DNA of 64,000 nt from Proteles cristata cristata (GCA_017311185.1 JAESUZ010003283.1:799501-863500); one strand, 5' to 3'; numbered from the stretch's first letter, positions 10,619-23,935 are shown. The notes: generated by a model from the sequence alone, not told the origin. Made by a program: numbers and translations.

Positions 10619-12280
10619 CTGAAGTTCTACACTTTAAGAAGACAAATGAACAGCATTACCTGTTTACTTCAATATTGACAAAGGAAAAGCCCGTGGCCCT
10701 CTCGCACCTGTTAATACTTGCTCCTTATACGGATGTGACCCATGCAGCTGCTCATTTCAATTAGCCCAGGGCCAGTCTTGGCATTTACCCATAGAAACAA
10801 TACTGCACAAAGAAGCGCCTCTGTGCATTCATACTGGCATTCTTCCAAGTCACACTCAGCTTCTGCACATTTTCCCAACCTGTCTCCCGGAGTGTAAGTC
10901 CCTAAAAGCTAAGTCCCTAAAAACTAAAGGAGTCCTTCTGCTTCCCTTAATGATACCTCTTCATTTTCCTTCTAAAACAACATTTGTCCTTTGCACCCCC
11001 CTTTCATTTTCTTCTCAACCTTCTTTTCCTTTCTACCTTCATACAGAGAGACACTCAGAAACGACACTGTTCTCACTTTTTAGCAACAGTGACAAAAAAA
11101 GATGAAAGAACATCAATGTTAAGAATTCTCCCTATTTATCAAATAAAAAACACAATCTAAATAAAAAGCGATTGCCCAGCCTGTGTCTCTTTTGCTTCAG
11201 TGTTAAGTTTGTTCTCAAAATTAGGTCCTTGGTTAGAAGGGATCATAAGCCCTCCTACTCCGGTTCACCTATCATCACTTTGCGGGGGTGGGGGCGGGGC
11301 GGAGACAATCCTTTCGCCTTTACTCAGTGATGAAAACATCTATGGCAGCTTCCTCCCTGAATTGCTACTAAAAGCATCACCATTCTCTGCCTCTCTTTCC
11401 TGAGCGTCATCAGACATTACTTTTTCATATGAGTTATATTGAATGTGCCCTTTTATGACATGCCTAAGAGATGCTTAGAGACATTTCTTTATTCACTCCC
11501 CAAGTCTTCGCTGTTGCTAGCACTGGAAATTTATCACCTCGTGGGCAAAGACCATGCTCTTACTTTTAGTGAAGCTCTCATCTTGCCGAGAGACGTTTGA
11601 TATATGCCCAGTGCTGGAAAAGTTTTTTTCATTCCGATAATGAGGGGTGGGCACCTTCACAACGACTTGTCTCTTATATTACACATGGACAGTGAAATAC
11701 CCTGCCCGGGCCCACACTGGAGAGTTACTTCCTTTTGCTTCATGATAGAAAATGAGCCAGCTCACTGGGTCTGTCTTGTGTCTATGCAACCATCTGGAAC
11801 AACATGTCAAGGGGTAGGCAGACATGTTTACCATGCCTTCACTGCTTCCATAAACTGGCCTCAGTGGGTAACTTCTTTCCCATTTGCCAGGAGATACATC
11901 TGCAGACAATCTCGTCTTTCAGACTGAGTGTTTATGCATTTAGTAAGAGGGCAGGGTCTATAAAACTCCTATATCTGTATATATTTGTTTTGCTGTCAAG
12001 TTCCCTGTAGTTTTTGTGTGTTCAGGGGCTGAGTTTGTAGCAGGTGTTTGGAACAATTAACAGAAGCAGGGATACCAGTAGTGGGCAAAGGGCGGAAGAG
12101 TCTAAAACAAAGGCTTGACATTTTAAAAAACAAAGACCCTTAAAAAATACCCTTAAGAAATGCAGACTAGAGTGCACTCATAGCATTATGTTTAATCTAT
12201 TATAATTAAACTATGAATATGTGCCTCAGCCAGTAAATATTAGCCCAAGTTTAAAAACATCACTTTTTATGAATATATTT
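10619..12280. other. unique non-coding DNA
   Basis: No recognised mobile element. It contains a 15-base-period tandem repeat (taagtccctaaaa at 10895-10907 and 10910-10922) and a G-rich run at 11284-11302. The 107-codon plus frame at 11604-11927 has no recognisable domain or good splice context. Confidence 0.5.
10895..10922 (+). repeat. short tandem duplication
   Basis: The 13-mer taagtccctaaaa occurs twice with a 15-base period. Local slippage is the simplest origin. Confidence 0.85.
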
Positions 12281-14334
12281 TATGTGATCTCTTTTTAATG
12301 CTAAAACCATATTTTATAGGACCCGCAAAGCTTGAAAAATGAGACATGTATCAGATCTTTCGATGCAAATGACAGAATCAGTCCATTCTGTTTGCTCTGG
12401 GTTGCGAAAATGCACATACAGAGAGAACAACCAGGAATGCTTTGAGCGTTTTTGCTATTTGCAGAAACTTATAATCAGATGGAGGGAGTCTTTTTGCTTC
12501 TGTGTGGGTGACTAAGATAGTTAATTGGAGCTATGCCAAAGAGTCTTTTTCATATCAAAGCAGTTTGGGGAAAATTATATTTATTTGGATGGTTTCACAC
12601 TTTGAGTTTTGATTTCATTAAAATCAGCATGAATTTACAATTATAGATTTCTAAGTTATTCCATAAGCATAAATGCCAACTCATTTATGTTCTAACAAAT
12701 AACACAGTCCAAACACTTTGCCTAGAGAAGAATAACTCATCTCAACCCTCTGTGTTTCATTATCTTAACAAAGGAAGTTTAAATAGGTCTTTCTACTAAT
12801 ATCCATTGACCATCTCTTTGAAGGACAGACGCCACTAGGCCGCTCAGGTTAGATCGGTGGAGGGCATTTGGCCCCTACCTGAAGTTCCTATTTATAGAGC
12901 CAGTTATATTAACATTTATAAAAACATAATAATGGATAGAATTGTGTACCAGTTACTCCCACATGAAAGAGTAATAAACACTACATTCTGCTACTAAGGT
13001 CATGGACAGCTTTGTTGAAAATGTAACATTTTATATAACTAAGCCTGAAAGTCTGATCAAAAAGAAGGCATATGGTCAGTAATCTTTCTTTGGGTGTTTG
13101 AATCAGCAGAATATCACTGGGTTGCTAAATAAATAGACTGGGGCGGGGGGGCTATAAAGAATATTGAGTAATCTCTGAAGTGAAACAAGTCATCATCGTC
13201 ACCCGGGTCTGGATAGTCTAGGAAAGACGAAACTAATTTACCAAGTATTGGTAAGGAAGAAAGAGAGAACGAGAGTAAGACACTGAAAAGGCAATCGTCT
13301 ATAAAGTACCACTAAAGGGGAAAAGAGCCGAAGTAAAACAGAGAGTGTCCTGAAATTAGTAGTCATATGTGGAATGAATGAGGGTGAGTTAATGAATACT
13401 TCAGGATTCAGGTGAATCTAGACCCTCCTATCCCGGAACCACCAGTGCTAAGAGCTCTCATTTGACTTTCATCTTATAATAGATGTTAAGCCAAAATGGC
13501 ATTCACCCTTCTACCCTCTTGTCCAATACACGTTGACTCTTCCTGGGTGCTTCACACTCCCATTCCTCATGGCAAACCCATTCGTTCACACAGAAATCCT
13601 CGTCAAGTGATGAGTAGATTCACATAATAGGCCTTACTAAGGATTGTTGACTAGAATATATTGCTAGCACTAAAATGCATATTCTCTACTATCCTTTTAC
13701 CTAGTGCATCTTGCATTAGGCTTTGTCACTTATCAAAGACAAAACGACTGTAAAGTAAAATTCATCATCTGTAGCTATTAAGCCACCATGAATTGATAAC
13801 ATCCCCAAGAGAACAGACATATGGCTGGCTGCCTAGATATATGACATTAGGAAAAAGAAAACAATGCTTCATAAACGCTGGATATTTTTCTTTCCTGTAT
13901 GATAAGCTTCTTAAGAGTATAGGTCTTACCATTAGCTTCCTTGGACCAATGTCAGTTTTCATTTTCACTTCTAATATCTTTATGCTCTCCAAACAACTCT
14001 CTTTGTATAAGTTCTCCTCTCAAACTCCTTCCTCGTAACACTGTACCCTGAGTTATGTTTAGCATATATGTGTATAGTATATATACACATATATATATGT
14101 GTATATATATAGTTGGCTGTGGAGAGTGGGCATTGAATTAGGCAATGCTCCCATTGAAAACTTATGGGTTAGCCAAGAAAATAAAAAAGATGGATATTGT
14201 CTTTCCTGGAGAAAACAAGTCAAAATGATCTGGAATTAATTAATTTGTTAATTCACAGTTTAACTAAGTCTGCAATACTCACCCATTCTAAAGCAAGTAG
14301 CTCTGTCACCTTTCTTCATACCCTCTGTAGTAGA
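12281..14334. other. unique non-coding DNA, possible conserved block
   Basis: No repeat recognised apart from the TA/TG tract near 14060-14112. The part at about 12290-12600 has a mixed-composition, low-repeat texture typical of conserved non-coding elements, but conservation cannot be seen from one sequence. Frames at 13765-14038 on both strands look like chance. Confidence 0.4.
14060..14112. repeat. TA/TG low-complexity tract
   Basis: Alternating TATATG/TACACA runs form a largely self-complementary AT tract. Likely a length-variable microsatellite. Confidence 0.85.
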
Positions 14335-14520
14335 GCAGACAAATAAGACTCAAAAGACCTCAATTTGAGCTTATCTCACATATATCCTGGCTACAAACTT
14401 GGACAAATGACATAACCACCTTGAGCCTTACATTCCTTTTCTATAAAGTGGAGATCCTCTCACCTTCCCTGCCTGCCTTGAATAGTCTTTGGAAAAATCA
14501 ACTAAGTTGATGTCCATGCT
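14335..14520 (-). mobile_element. MIR SINE, antisense
   Basis: 'cttggacaaatgacataacc', 'ttgagccttacattcctttt' and 'ctataaagtggagatcc' follow the antisense MIR order (cttgggcaagtcactt ... gcctcagtttcctcatc ... aaaatgggga). An ancient tRNA-derived mammal-wide SINE, heavily diverged. Confidence 0.65.
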
Positions 14521-15021
14521 AGGTAGTTGTGCTGGGCCAGACCGCAAAGGCTGGCTCAGTTTCCAGGATTAGGGAGAACGACTACAACAAAAGCTGTGTG
14601 CAAAGTATGTGGGCAGGATGAATGATTCATGGGGATGAGACACAGATCCCCAGTGACTCCTTATTCCCCCTGAATGTGTACCTCAAGCTTGGTAGTCTTA
14701 GAAGACCAATAGAGTAAACTCTCAACCAAGTCAGAAGATTCCAGAACTTACTGTGCTTTATTTACATCATCTCAACCTGGTAGAAGAGTGATGGAATGGG
14801 TTACATGTGGTCAAATCACCCAGACTTTCGGGTTCATAATCTCTTGCTGCTCTATTGTTGCATAACTTAACAATTTCTTTGTTTGAGTCCTTGGACTTAC
14901 TCAAAATTTCAGTGCAACTCACCCGACCCTGGCCTATCACAGTTCCAAAGCCTTTAACAATATGATATCAATTCAAGACATGATGGCTCTTAAGTTCATA
15001 CGGGTTTGGACTTATCAAACA
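14521..15021. other. unique non-coding DNA
   Basis: No gene or recognised repeat is visible. Confidence 0.45.
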
Positions 15022-15338
15022 CAGCTGACTTTTGAACAACACAGGTCTGAACTACACAAGTCCACTTATATGTAGTTTTTCTGCACTCCAGCACTTAAAT
15101 GCATTTAGTCTTCCTTATGATTTTCTTAATAACATTCTTTTTTCTAGCTTGCTTTAGTCTAAGAATACAATATATAATACACATAACGTGCAAAATAGGT
15201 GTTAATCGACTGTTTATGTGATCAGCAAGCCTCTGGTCAACAGTAGGCTATTAGTAGTTAAGTTTTTGGGGAGCCAAATGTTATATACAGATTTTTTTTT
15301 TCAGTGTCTTACCCCTGCATTGTTCAAAGGTCAACCAT
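15022..15338. mobile_element. MER2/Tigger-type DNA transposon remnant
   Basis: Begins cagctgacttttgaacaac and ends cattgttcaaaggtcaacc, imperfect terminal inverted repeats of the TcMar-Tigger type. The interior has 'tccttatgattttcttaata', 'gtgttaatcgactgtttatg' and 'caacagtaggctattagtag', strongly like the MER2/Tigger internal consensus. It is a non-autonomous remnant without transposase. Confidence 0.85.
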
Positions 15339-16289
15339 ATGACAATTGCTTCTAAGTTATTAAAGAGCTAATTGTCTTTGTGGATTATTTAGAATTTTAG
15401 GGCTTTTACTCATTCTTTTCCCTCTTTTGGTAGAGTTTTGAAAAAGCCTCTATATTTAATATATACAAAGAGACCAGATATATGATCGTGAGCAAAATTT
15501 GTTACAAGAATGGCTGAGACCATCATAACACAAAGCACCTAAAAATGGGCCAAGGGAGATACTTTTACTGGCGTGTGAGGAACTCAGAATGAAGTACCAC
15601 CATGCTCCTCATTTCTAAACCCGGGACTAGACCAGACGTCTTCCAAGCCAAGGCTTCTTCTCTTTGGGACAGATGTAAATGATGACAAATTCAGCAGCAA
15701 TACTTATCATAAATCATGATTCAGCTCTTTTGGAACCCAAGTCCCTGTTCAAGATAGAGGTGGGAGCTGTTGGAGCAAGAGTAAAACATGATTTTAACAC
15801 ACCAACTTCTGCAGCCGCATATGGGCCCCAGGCCTGGAGCCTTCATGACTCATTTTTTCCCCCTGGTTCCAGCATTCAAAACACTTTCTCCCTTCCTGAC
15901 CCACCTTTCACAAGACTCTTTAAACCTATGTGGGGATTTATCTCGCACTGACTTATGTCCTAAGACCTGGTTGTTATTATAACGACTTTACCTAATTTAT
16001 GATGATAGAATGAATTCATATTTATGAGTCAAGCATTTTTATGGCCAGGCCTCGGCAGCGAAAATAAAATTGTGTTTGTACTGTTTAAAGAAAAACATAC
16101 TCAATATCCAAATCTTAACATGTTTAGTATGAGTTTTCTTTTTTCCAACAGAAGATAATCTTACCCTTATTCTGTAGGAAATTCCTCACATGGTCTGATT
16201 TCTTTCAGTGAGGTAGATCATCACAAATGAGAGTGTATGCTATCTCCTAAGCAATATACCACAAGAGGGGACTGGATGGCGGAGTAGAA
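15339..16289. other. unique non-coding DNA
   Basis: No repeat recognised. Two overlapping plus-strand frames (15679-15951 and 15788-15982) lack domain similarity. Confidence 0.45.
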
Positions 16290-16570
16290 ATCATATTCCG
16301 ATGGAGTCAGAAGACTATGGTTTTAACCTGAGATTTAACCAATAGCCTTATGTCACTTCCTTCAGTCTTATATTCGTTAATTATGAAATGGGCTCCATGG
16401 TCCTTAAAGTCCCTTCCTGATAAATTTCCTCATCGACAAAATGAAGGTCAGGTCATAATAGTGGCCATCCACAGGATTGCAGTAAGGATTACATGATATT
16501 CAGCAAAGAGTTTATTTTAAGAACATTAACAAAGGCTCAATAAATCAAATATTTTTATAATAATTATTTC
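16290..16570 (-). mobile_element. MIR SINE, antisense
   Basis: 'tttcctcatcgacaaaatga', 'cataatagtggccatcc', 'gtaaggattacatgatatt' and 'ggctcaataaatcaaatatt' follow the antisense MIR core and 3' end. Confidence 0.68.
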
Positions 16571-17797
16571 ATTATTTATCCTAGCTATTTACTGTCAAGA
16601 TTAGCAGGCTTCCAAGGTACGAATATGCTACACAGGCATATTTACTACATATAAGTACATAAGCAATGTATGTAACAGTGGTATCTGCCTGGTAGGTGTG
16701 AAATATACCAGAAATGAAGAACAAACCTTGGAGTTAAAATATCTTAGAAGATAAGATTTGATTTTGAATAGATCACTGTGGTTTTATAAATATGCAAAAA
16801 CAGCCAAACAAGTTAAACAGGTTTTGTGTTCGTTTTCTCCGAACTTGTTTTTTATGTGTGTGTAGTATTTGATTGGCAAGGACTTGGGCCTGATGAACTG
16901 ATGTAGTCAGCACCACCAGGGCATGACATTTCATACACGGACTTGATGGTCTTGATTCCTTGGACTCAAACATCATTTATAAGCCCAATATTCTCCTTCA
17001 ATCTCCACAATTTAATCAGATCCCAAGGAAAGGCACAACTTGAGAAAACAGTGCCTTACTTCTAGTTGTTTTCTTCACAAACAAGTTGGGAAACACTTGT
17101 GTTTTTATGCAGAAGAGTTTTAAAAAAAGTTTTGGGCCAAGAAATTGTAACGTGAATCATAAAGACATTAACCTACAGTAATGTTTATAGATACGGATGT
17201 TAATTTATAAATTCTTATTTACATGTGCAATTCATATATTCTCCTGTGGAGCAGATAATGTATTTCCTCATTTTTTAAAAATGCTAACGTGTCTTCATCT
17301 CTGATTCCAGCTAATGAAGTACAAACATACTCTTACAAATTTCAGTTGATTGATTCTTTAATAGCAGCTTAAAGTCTGAACTGAAGAAAACCTTAAAATG
17401 TTTGCAAGGCAAATGTTAAAGATTAACACCACTTTCTTGCCTGGAAAGAATTTGTAACTCAAGGCATATGATGTGTGTCTATAAAGATGTGGAACTGATT
17501 ATCGAAACAATTAGGTCAGTATATTCTTATCATATTAATACATCAGTATTATGTTATAGTAATTATTATCATAAAATTATTATTACAAAGGTAGAAATTG
17601 TTTTTCAAATCAGTTACCTCACCTGACTATATGCTTCTTGTAATGATGCCGATGTAACTAAGAGCCTTTTGAAATCTCCTCACCTAAAGTTGTCTCCTGG
17701 TCAATTTCAAGAAGAGATGTAAATAACATAGAGGTTTACCTTCTAAGTCAATTTCAGTCTTGATTACTCACTTTCATTATAAGAATGTGTACAAATA
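16571..17797. other. unique non-coding DNA
   Basis: AT-rich and without recognised repeats or genes. The 67-codon minus frame at 16773-16976 has no domain. Confidence 0.5.
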
Positions 17798-18010
17798 GGG
17801 GCGTCTCGGTGGCTCCGTAGGTTAAGTATATGACTCTTGATTTCAGCTTGGGTCATGATCTCACGGTTTGTGAGTTCGAGTACCATGTCGGTCTCTGTGC
17901 TGACAGCAAGAAGCCTGCTTGGGATTTTCTCTCTGCCTGCCTCTCTCTCTCTCTCTCTCTCTTTCTCAGAATGGATAAATAAACTTTAAAAAATCTTAAA
18001 AATGAGAAGT
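17798..18010 (+). mobile_element. carnivore SINE, older form
   Basis: Head ggggcgtctcggtggctccg, then 'gactcttgatttcagcttgg', body 'gacagcaagaagcctgcttg' and a (CT)n tract at 17941-17962. Short flanking repeats tacaaata (17790-17797 and 18012-18019) fit a target-site duplication. Confidence 0.93.
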
Positions 18011-18420
18011 CTACAAATAAATTTGTACTTAAAAAATCAAATCCATAAATAATAGATGCTGGTCATCTTTCAGGGTTATTGATACAGTATGTGAAATAGA
18101 CTCAAAGGTCCTTGCAATGGATAGTTATGAAATTTTTTTAAGTACCAGAGAGCATTACCAGAACTACTATGAGCACAATGTCTAATCTCTCTTCTCACTT
18201 GTCACAAGACTACTATAAACACAATGTTAAGCAAATAGTTGTGACTGTGCATATAGTGAGTCCACTGTGGGCAGCAGTCGGTGAGAAAGCTTCATGGAGG
18301 AGGCAGAATTTGAGCGAGGCCATAGGTGATGGACAGAGATGGATAAGATGGGACATTACAAAGTCATATGTCAAAAATTATTTATTTTTAGATCTAGAAG
18401 AAACTTTCTCTTAAAGGCTG

Positions 18421-18540
18421 TAACTTTTCTGCAGAGGAAATTGAGAGACAGAGATGTTAGAGCTTTCTCATGGAAATCCGACTGATTAGAGAGTAGGAAT
18501 TAGATTTACTAAAGTTTGGTCTAGGGCTCTTTTCATGATA
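18421..18540 (+). mobile_element. MIR fragment
   Basis: 'ctgcagaggaaattgagaga' and 'ttggtctagggctcttt' resemble the sense MIR core and distal end (acagaggaggaaactgagg ... gggctcttt). Strongly diverged. Confidence 0.45.
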
Positions 18541-21401
18541 ATCTGAAAACATCTCTGTGTTCAATCAAACCTGTAAGTGGTTTACACTATGGAATAGGAG
18601 GGTTTTTATTTACTGAATTAGTAAAACTAACAGATGGTTTTAATGTTAAATTCAAATCTAGCAGGATATTCTGTTAACATCTTTTATTTTGTTTTCAAGC
18701 CTATTTTAAAATATGCTATATGTCTTTCAAAATAAAAAAAGACCCATTCAGATTTTATTAATTTCTAAGATTCTTGTAGGTATGCTCGTGAACATTGATA
18801 GGATAACTAACATTTAACATAATATGGCTACTGTGAGAAATATTCAGTGAGCGTAGCTAAGGTGCTGTCTGGAGATACAGCTTGATTACTTTTAAAAAGG
18901 AAAAAAAAAGGTTATATAAGGCCAAGTTTCTCTAGGTGCAAAGTATTTTTCCTTACAGCCATCAGCACGCTTGCAAAATTCACATCTTCCTGCAAAAATA
19001 GAGTTGAAACTGTTATAGCTGCTGTAATGACTATAAAGGAGCCCAGATACTGAACTGGATGGAGCATATCACAGGAAAAAGAATTTCCTTGGCCTGTGTT
19101 ATGAAGGGGTTAATTATGAGACCTGAGATAAGGTGTTCGCACATCTAGGCACTTCATCAAGCCATGGAGTCAGGAAACAAGGGAGAATAGATGAAGGTGC
19201 TAGGGATAATAATGATGGCAAGTAATGATTTCCCTAGAGGTGAACTGATCTATGGCCACAAGCAAAGAAAAAAGGCTAGAAAGTACCATAACATTACCTT
19301 GGAGTACTTAACAGACTCAAAAGCAGTAACCCTGTGTCAAAAAAGGCCCATCATCCTGCTCATTTTAGGTAAAAGAGTTATGCCAAAGTACAAGAGGGGA
19401 ATGCAAAACTCACATATGAAATTAAACAGCTGAAAGGTATGATTTAACAATGCTCAAAACTCAATAAGCCAAAGATAAACAGCAAATTAGATGACTCAAT
19501 GTCAGGAGGAAAAAACATCTTCCATCGATCCCATCGTCAAAAATTAATCTGCCTGAGAATGCCCTCTGCTCCAATCCCCGAGCTGATGAAGAGTAGAGAA
19601 ATAGAGTAAAACCTATGTACGAGCGCTTCACCTTCAGGCTAGACCCTGATTACAATCTCCTGTGAGACATTTCAGCATGAAGCGCCTCTCATGTTGGGAC
19701 TGCAAAATTAAATTGCGATCAATACTTTACAAAAATAATTGGGGAAAAATGTTCAGAAGTCTGAGCTGCACTGTGTGGCCACAAATATATGAAAGTTATT
19801 TTTTTTTCTACCTTTCTGGGGGTTATTCTTCAGGATAGATCAGTTCAAAGGTGTCTCCTGACAATAGTGTTCTTGGAATGCTTTCGCTCACCTTGTTAGG
19901 GAATTTTAAAAGCAGAGGAACATTTACAGCCTACCAACAGTGGTATCTTATTGCTGTATTCTGGTTTCCTTTCTTTAGAGTGCTAATCTCAGCCCATAAA
20001 TTCTTCTTGTCTCTTCTCACTTTGATGTTGATTTGAATTTCTGAGCAAATTAATTCCATCATTAAAGAGAAATGGCAAAAAAAAAAAAAAGTTATATTCA
20101 ACAAAATAAAAAAACACACACGTGCTGCAAAGATTTGGTAGGTTTTTTAAACTTTGCTGCAGATTTGATTCTGAATCCTTCGATACATTTAAATGTTGAA
20201 CTCTGTAGTTAAATGTAGGTTAAAATGTATTGAATCGAACTCTATCCTGCTTTAAGCAATGCTTAGTATTCAGCCTTTTCTTCTTGTTTCCCTCTGAATG
20301 AGTTCTTATTTTTGGCAAAGATTTACTTTTTAATCCATAAAAAGGAGGAAGTGGAAAATATAAATGCCTATGTGAAATTTCTGCTTTTTCTGTAAGTGGT
20401 CATTTTTGGTTTTGTTATACAGAAAGTTCAAAATATTATACTTTTATAATTGCATTCTTGGAATCTGCATAGGCTTTTCTGGACTTTTATTTGTCGTGCA
20501 ACTCTTCTGACAAGACAGACTACTGATTTCCCTCACATGAATCATTTGTTATAACCTGAGTCACACAGAGGGAGAAGAGCAGCTGCATTAAGAATACGCC
20601 GTACAAGGCACACTGACGTAGGTGGTACAAAACTGGCAAAAGGAGAGTACCCAAAGAAAGGTAATCAATGGCTTGCTGTCACTCTGGGCAAGGGAGATGT
20701 ATGTGCAGGGCATCGGGACTGGGGGAAAGCATTGAAAGGGTGCTTATTAAGTGTGAAAATGACACCACCTTGGACTAGATTGCAAATGCTTGAGAGAAGA
20801 CCCGAATAACATTTCAAGTGACATTCGCCAAGGAAATGACAGCACCCTTAAGAACAGGGCACAAGGAGACTTTCACTGAGTAGGTACCCCAAAAAGAAAC
20901 AGATCTCTTATGTCACGCGATTTAACTATGATAAATTTCAGATCAGTTTCCTTCCACCAGGGTACAGGCTCTTGGACAACCTTTTCATGCTGCCATTGTG
21001 ATCAGAAAGATCCAATGCAAAGTTATTTTAAGATTCACCAGAGGTAAACGTAATAGAGATGAGGAGGAAAAGAAGGCAGCAGGAAGTGAGGAAGAAGGAG
21101 AGAGGGAGAGACACAGACATTTCTCATCTACAACCTGTGGCCTAAGCTGCTATTCTTCACACATATCACACCCACAAAGTATACTTTCTGATCACTCATA
21201 AATGCACTCTGGAACATGCCTCACGATGAAAGCTGCCTGACGGACACTGACTCAATTCCTCACGTCTTAGTTCAGACATTTGGTTTTCTAGAAAAATTTT
21301 GCTGAACATTTTCAACCCCATAATTCAGCATTCTGACCCTGTGCATACATTTATTATGTCCTTTGTCTATTAAGATTAATGCTTCTTTCCTACTGGATTG
21401 T
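18541..21401. other. long unique non-coding stretch
   Basis: About 2.9 kb without a recognised mobile element, unusual for this window. Retained CpGs (for example 'gtacgagcgcttcacc' near 19618 and 'ttaaattgcgatcaata' near 19710) suggest possible constraint. Frames at 18169, 19191, 19851 and 20998 carry no recognisable domain. Confidence 0.45.
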
Positions 21402-21649
21402 AATTTTTTTTAATGTTTAGTTATTTATTTTTGAGAGAGAGAGAGAGAGATAAAGAGAGAGAGAGAGAGAGCATGTGTGCACACAAGTTAGGGAAGGGCA
21501 GAGAAGGATGGAGACAGAGAATGTGAAGCAGGTTCCAGGCTCTGAGCTGTCAGCACAGAGCCCATCGTGGGTCTCAGACTCACCAACTGTAAGATCATGA
21601 CCTGATCCAAAGTCAGACACTCAACTGACGGAGCCACCCAGGCGGCCCC
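21402..21649 (-). mobile_element. carnivore SINE, antisense
   Basis: Reverse complement of a feliform SINE: a T-rich start, (GA)n tract at 21433-21471, 'aggctctgagctgtcagcac', and the head end gagccacccaggcggcccc. The minus frame at 21417-21620 is SINE sequence. Confidence 0.95.
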
Positions 21650-21774
21650 GTGATGTTTTTGATTGAACAGTTTGTCTTCTGTTCATCTTGTACACTCGGG
21701 CTTTTCTTTTTCTTTTCTTTTTTTTTCTGATATAACTAACCCAATTTCCTTTCCTTCACTGATTTTGTTTCCCA

Positions 21775-21905
21775 ACTTTTAATTTGCCATTTGTGACTTT
21801 GGACTTATCTCTTTGAGGCTTGGATTCCTCATCTCTAAAGTGAAAGACTTGGACTAAATAGAGTGTCTCAAAAGTCCTTTCTGGGTCTAAAATTACAGAC
21901 AATAA
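21775..21905 (-). mobile_element. MIR-family SINE, antisense
   Basis: 'gaggcttggattcctcatct' followed by 'aaagacttggactaaatag' and 'gtcctttctgggtctaaaat' is the antisense MIR pattern with the 'agatgatctctaaggtccc...agctctaaaat' ending. Confidence 0.65.
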
Positions 21906-22702
21906 AAATAATGCAACATTTGGCTAAAAAGCTAATCACAAAGATGGCCCAGCCACACCTGTTTCTACAGGGCATGAATAAGACTCCTTTAAAAAATATA
22001 TTGCTCTTATCTGTTTGTATTCTATATGACATCACCTCACCTTTTGCTCCAGTCATGGTTCCTCACAAGAGACACCATATATTAAAATCGCACCACGTGA
22101 AATTGCTATTTGCTCATTTTTACATATGCAAATGTTGACTTTAGGGGGACGGAACTAATGTCTGGCATAGCTTGGTAATAAAACTTGAGTAAGACCAATC
22201 TGCGTCGCTTTCCAGAAACGAACAGTGAAACAAAACAGACCGGGCAGTTAGCAGGATGCGCAAGCTGAACATGTGACTCAGGAGGCACAAAGCTGAGGAT
22301 GGGTCATAACAGAGAAGGCGGGGCTACGGAGATACAGAGTCACGGAAGCCTGAAATTGTAAGGAAACAGCGTTCATTTGTTGACAGAAAGCGTGAGGTAA
22401 GAAAAAGACATATTCAATACAGTAGCCACAGAAGAATGAATAGCTACTTGGAGAGCCAGTGGGCCGTGTCAGTACTGGAGTTGTGTAGTGCACACACGTG
22501 AATGCCGGCTACTAGTGTCCCCGCGTCTGCCTTCAATGACACTCTTCTGTGATGCTGTCAGTGTAGTTTTCTTCTTTCAAGATGTCCAGGTTCCCATGAC
22601 CCACAGTAATTTGATTTTCCAGGAAGCAGTCACTATAACTTGAAGCCAGATAAGTAAAACAAATCCTCAAACACAGTACGGGGCAAGGCTGTGAAGTCTT
22701 TA
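21906..22702. other. unique non-coding DNA
   Basis: No repeat recognised. The part at 22200-22350 keeps several CpGs. Frames of 60-91 codons on both strands have no domain resemblance. Confidence 0.45.
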
Positions 22703-22952
22703 TAATAATGGTAGCTACAAGTCAGTGTGTATCATGTGCCAGCACTTCACATACGTTATTTACATCCTCAAAGGCAGCTCGGGGAAAAAGCAATCCTAGT
22801 CCTGCTTTACAGAGGAGGAAACTGAGACGCAGAAAATGTGGAAGGACTTGTCCAAGGGCATATACCTAGTCAATAATAGAGCCGAATTCAAACCCAGATC
22901 TGTTGGTTCTAGAGTCAGAGCTCTTTCCACTCTGGCACCCTGCCGCCTCAAC
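22703..22952 (+). mobile_element. MIR SINE
   Basis: Nearly full-length sense MIR: 'catgtgccagcacttcacat', 'acagaggaggaaactgagac', 'ccaagggcatatacctagtc', 'aatagagccgaattcaaacc', 'gagctctttccactctgg'. One of the best-preserved ancient repeats here. Confidence 0.88.
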
Positions 22953-23389
22953 TCTTGACATACAACGTGATGCTAGAATTAGGAAAGTTGACTCTGAGTG
23001 TCTTTGTACAAGTCATATACAAGTCATCTACCCAACTAGAAGCATATGGGAGAGTTTCCAATTTTGCCTTGGTTCTGGCATTAACCGCTATTCTGACTCA
23101 TGTGTTCCCTAATGAATCTAACATTTGCAGCAGCCTCCAGCCTCCAAGAAGGAACTATACCTCTGTAGTGCTAAATGTCTTGGCTTTGGAGTAATGCTTT
23201 GCAGAGAAGCACAACCTAACCCACTTTATTTTGTCCTAAAAATCAGGACCGTTAGAGAATCCCATGGGAATGTCACCATCAGACCCAAATAAGCCAGTGA
23301 GTTCTCTTCGATGTGGAACACTTATGCTAATGGGACGGTGGCCAGACTATACGTACAAAAATCTGTTGTATTTGGTAAAATTCATATTT
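22953..23389. other. unique non-coding DNA
   Basis: No recognised gene or repeat. Confidence 0.4.
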
Positions 23390-23935
23390 TATATGCTTTC
23401 GGCACTCTCCTGGGTACTGAGGATATAGCAACAAACATGACAGACAAAATCCAACTCTGATGAAATATATATTTTAGTAAGGGGAATAAATTTATTTAAA
23501 AAGAAAATTAAAAATATAAATATGATAATTTTGGATAGTAGCAGCTATCATAAATAAAATGTTTCAAAAACAAATGATAGTGTGAAGTAGAAAAGGGGGG
23601 CTATATGAGGTAGAGTTGTCACAGAAACTCCATTACATTTAAGACTCAGTCATGAACAGAAACAGGGCATAAATATTAAGGAAAAAAATTGTCTGGTAAA
23701 GGGAATAGTATGTGCAAGTTCTCTCAGGTAAAGGCAACCTTGGCCTGTTATCAGAACAGAAGAAAGAGCAGTAAGGATTGAGTGACATAAGTGTAGGGAG
23801 GAGTCAGAGCAGATGAGCGAACAGGCAGAGGAGGTCGAAAATCATAGGCCAGTTGGGATTTTATTCTAAGTTCGGTTGTGAAAATATTTTCCAAAGTTAA
23901 GCATGCGAATGGCGTGAGGGCACAAAGATGCTGGG
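23390..23935 (-). mobile_element. L2 LINE, antisense
   Basis: 'ctgggtactgaggatatagc', 'atgacagacaaaatcc', 'atgtgcaagttctctcagg', 'tcataggccagttgggattt' and 'gcatgcgaatggcgtgaggg' parallel the reversed L2 3' region in order. A diverged fossil. Confidence 0.6.

Noticed and set aside
11284..11302. G-quadruplex in gggggtgggggcggggcgg
   Set aside because: Only three runs of three or more G occur; the fourth has two, so it is not a canonical four-run motif.
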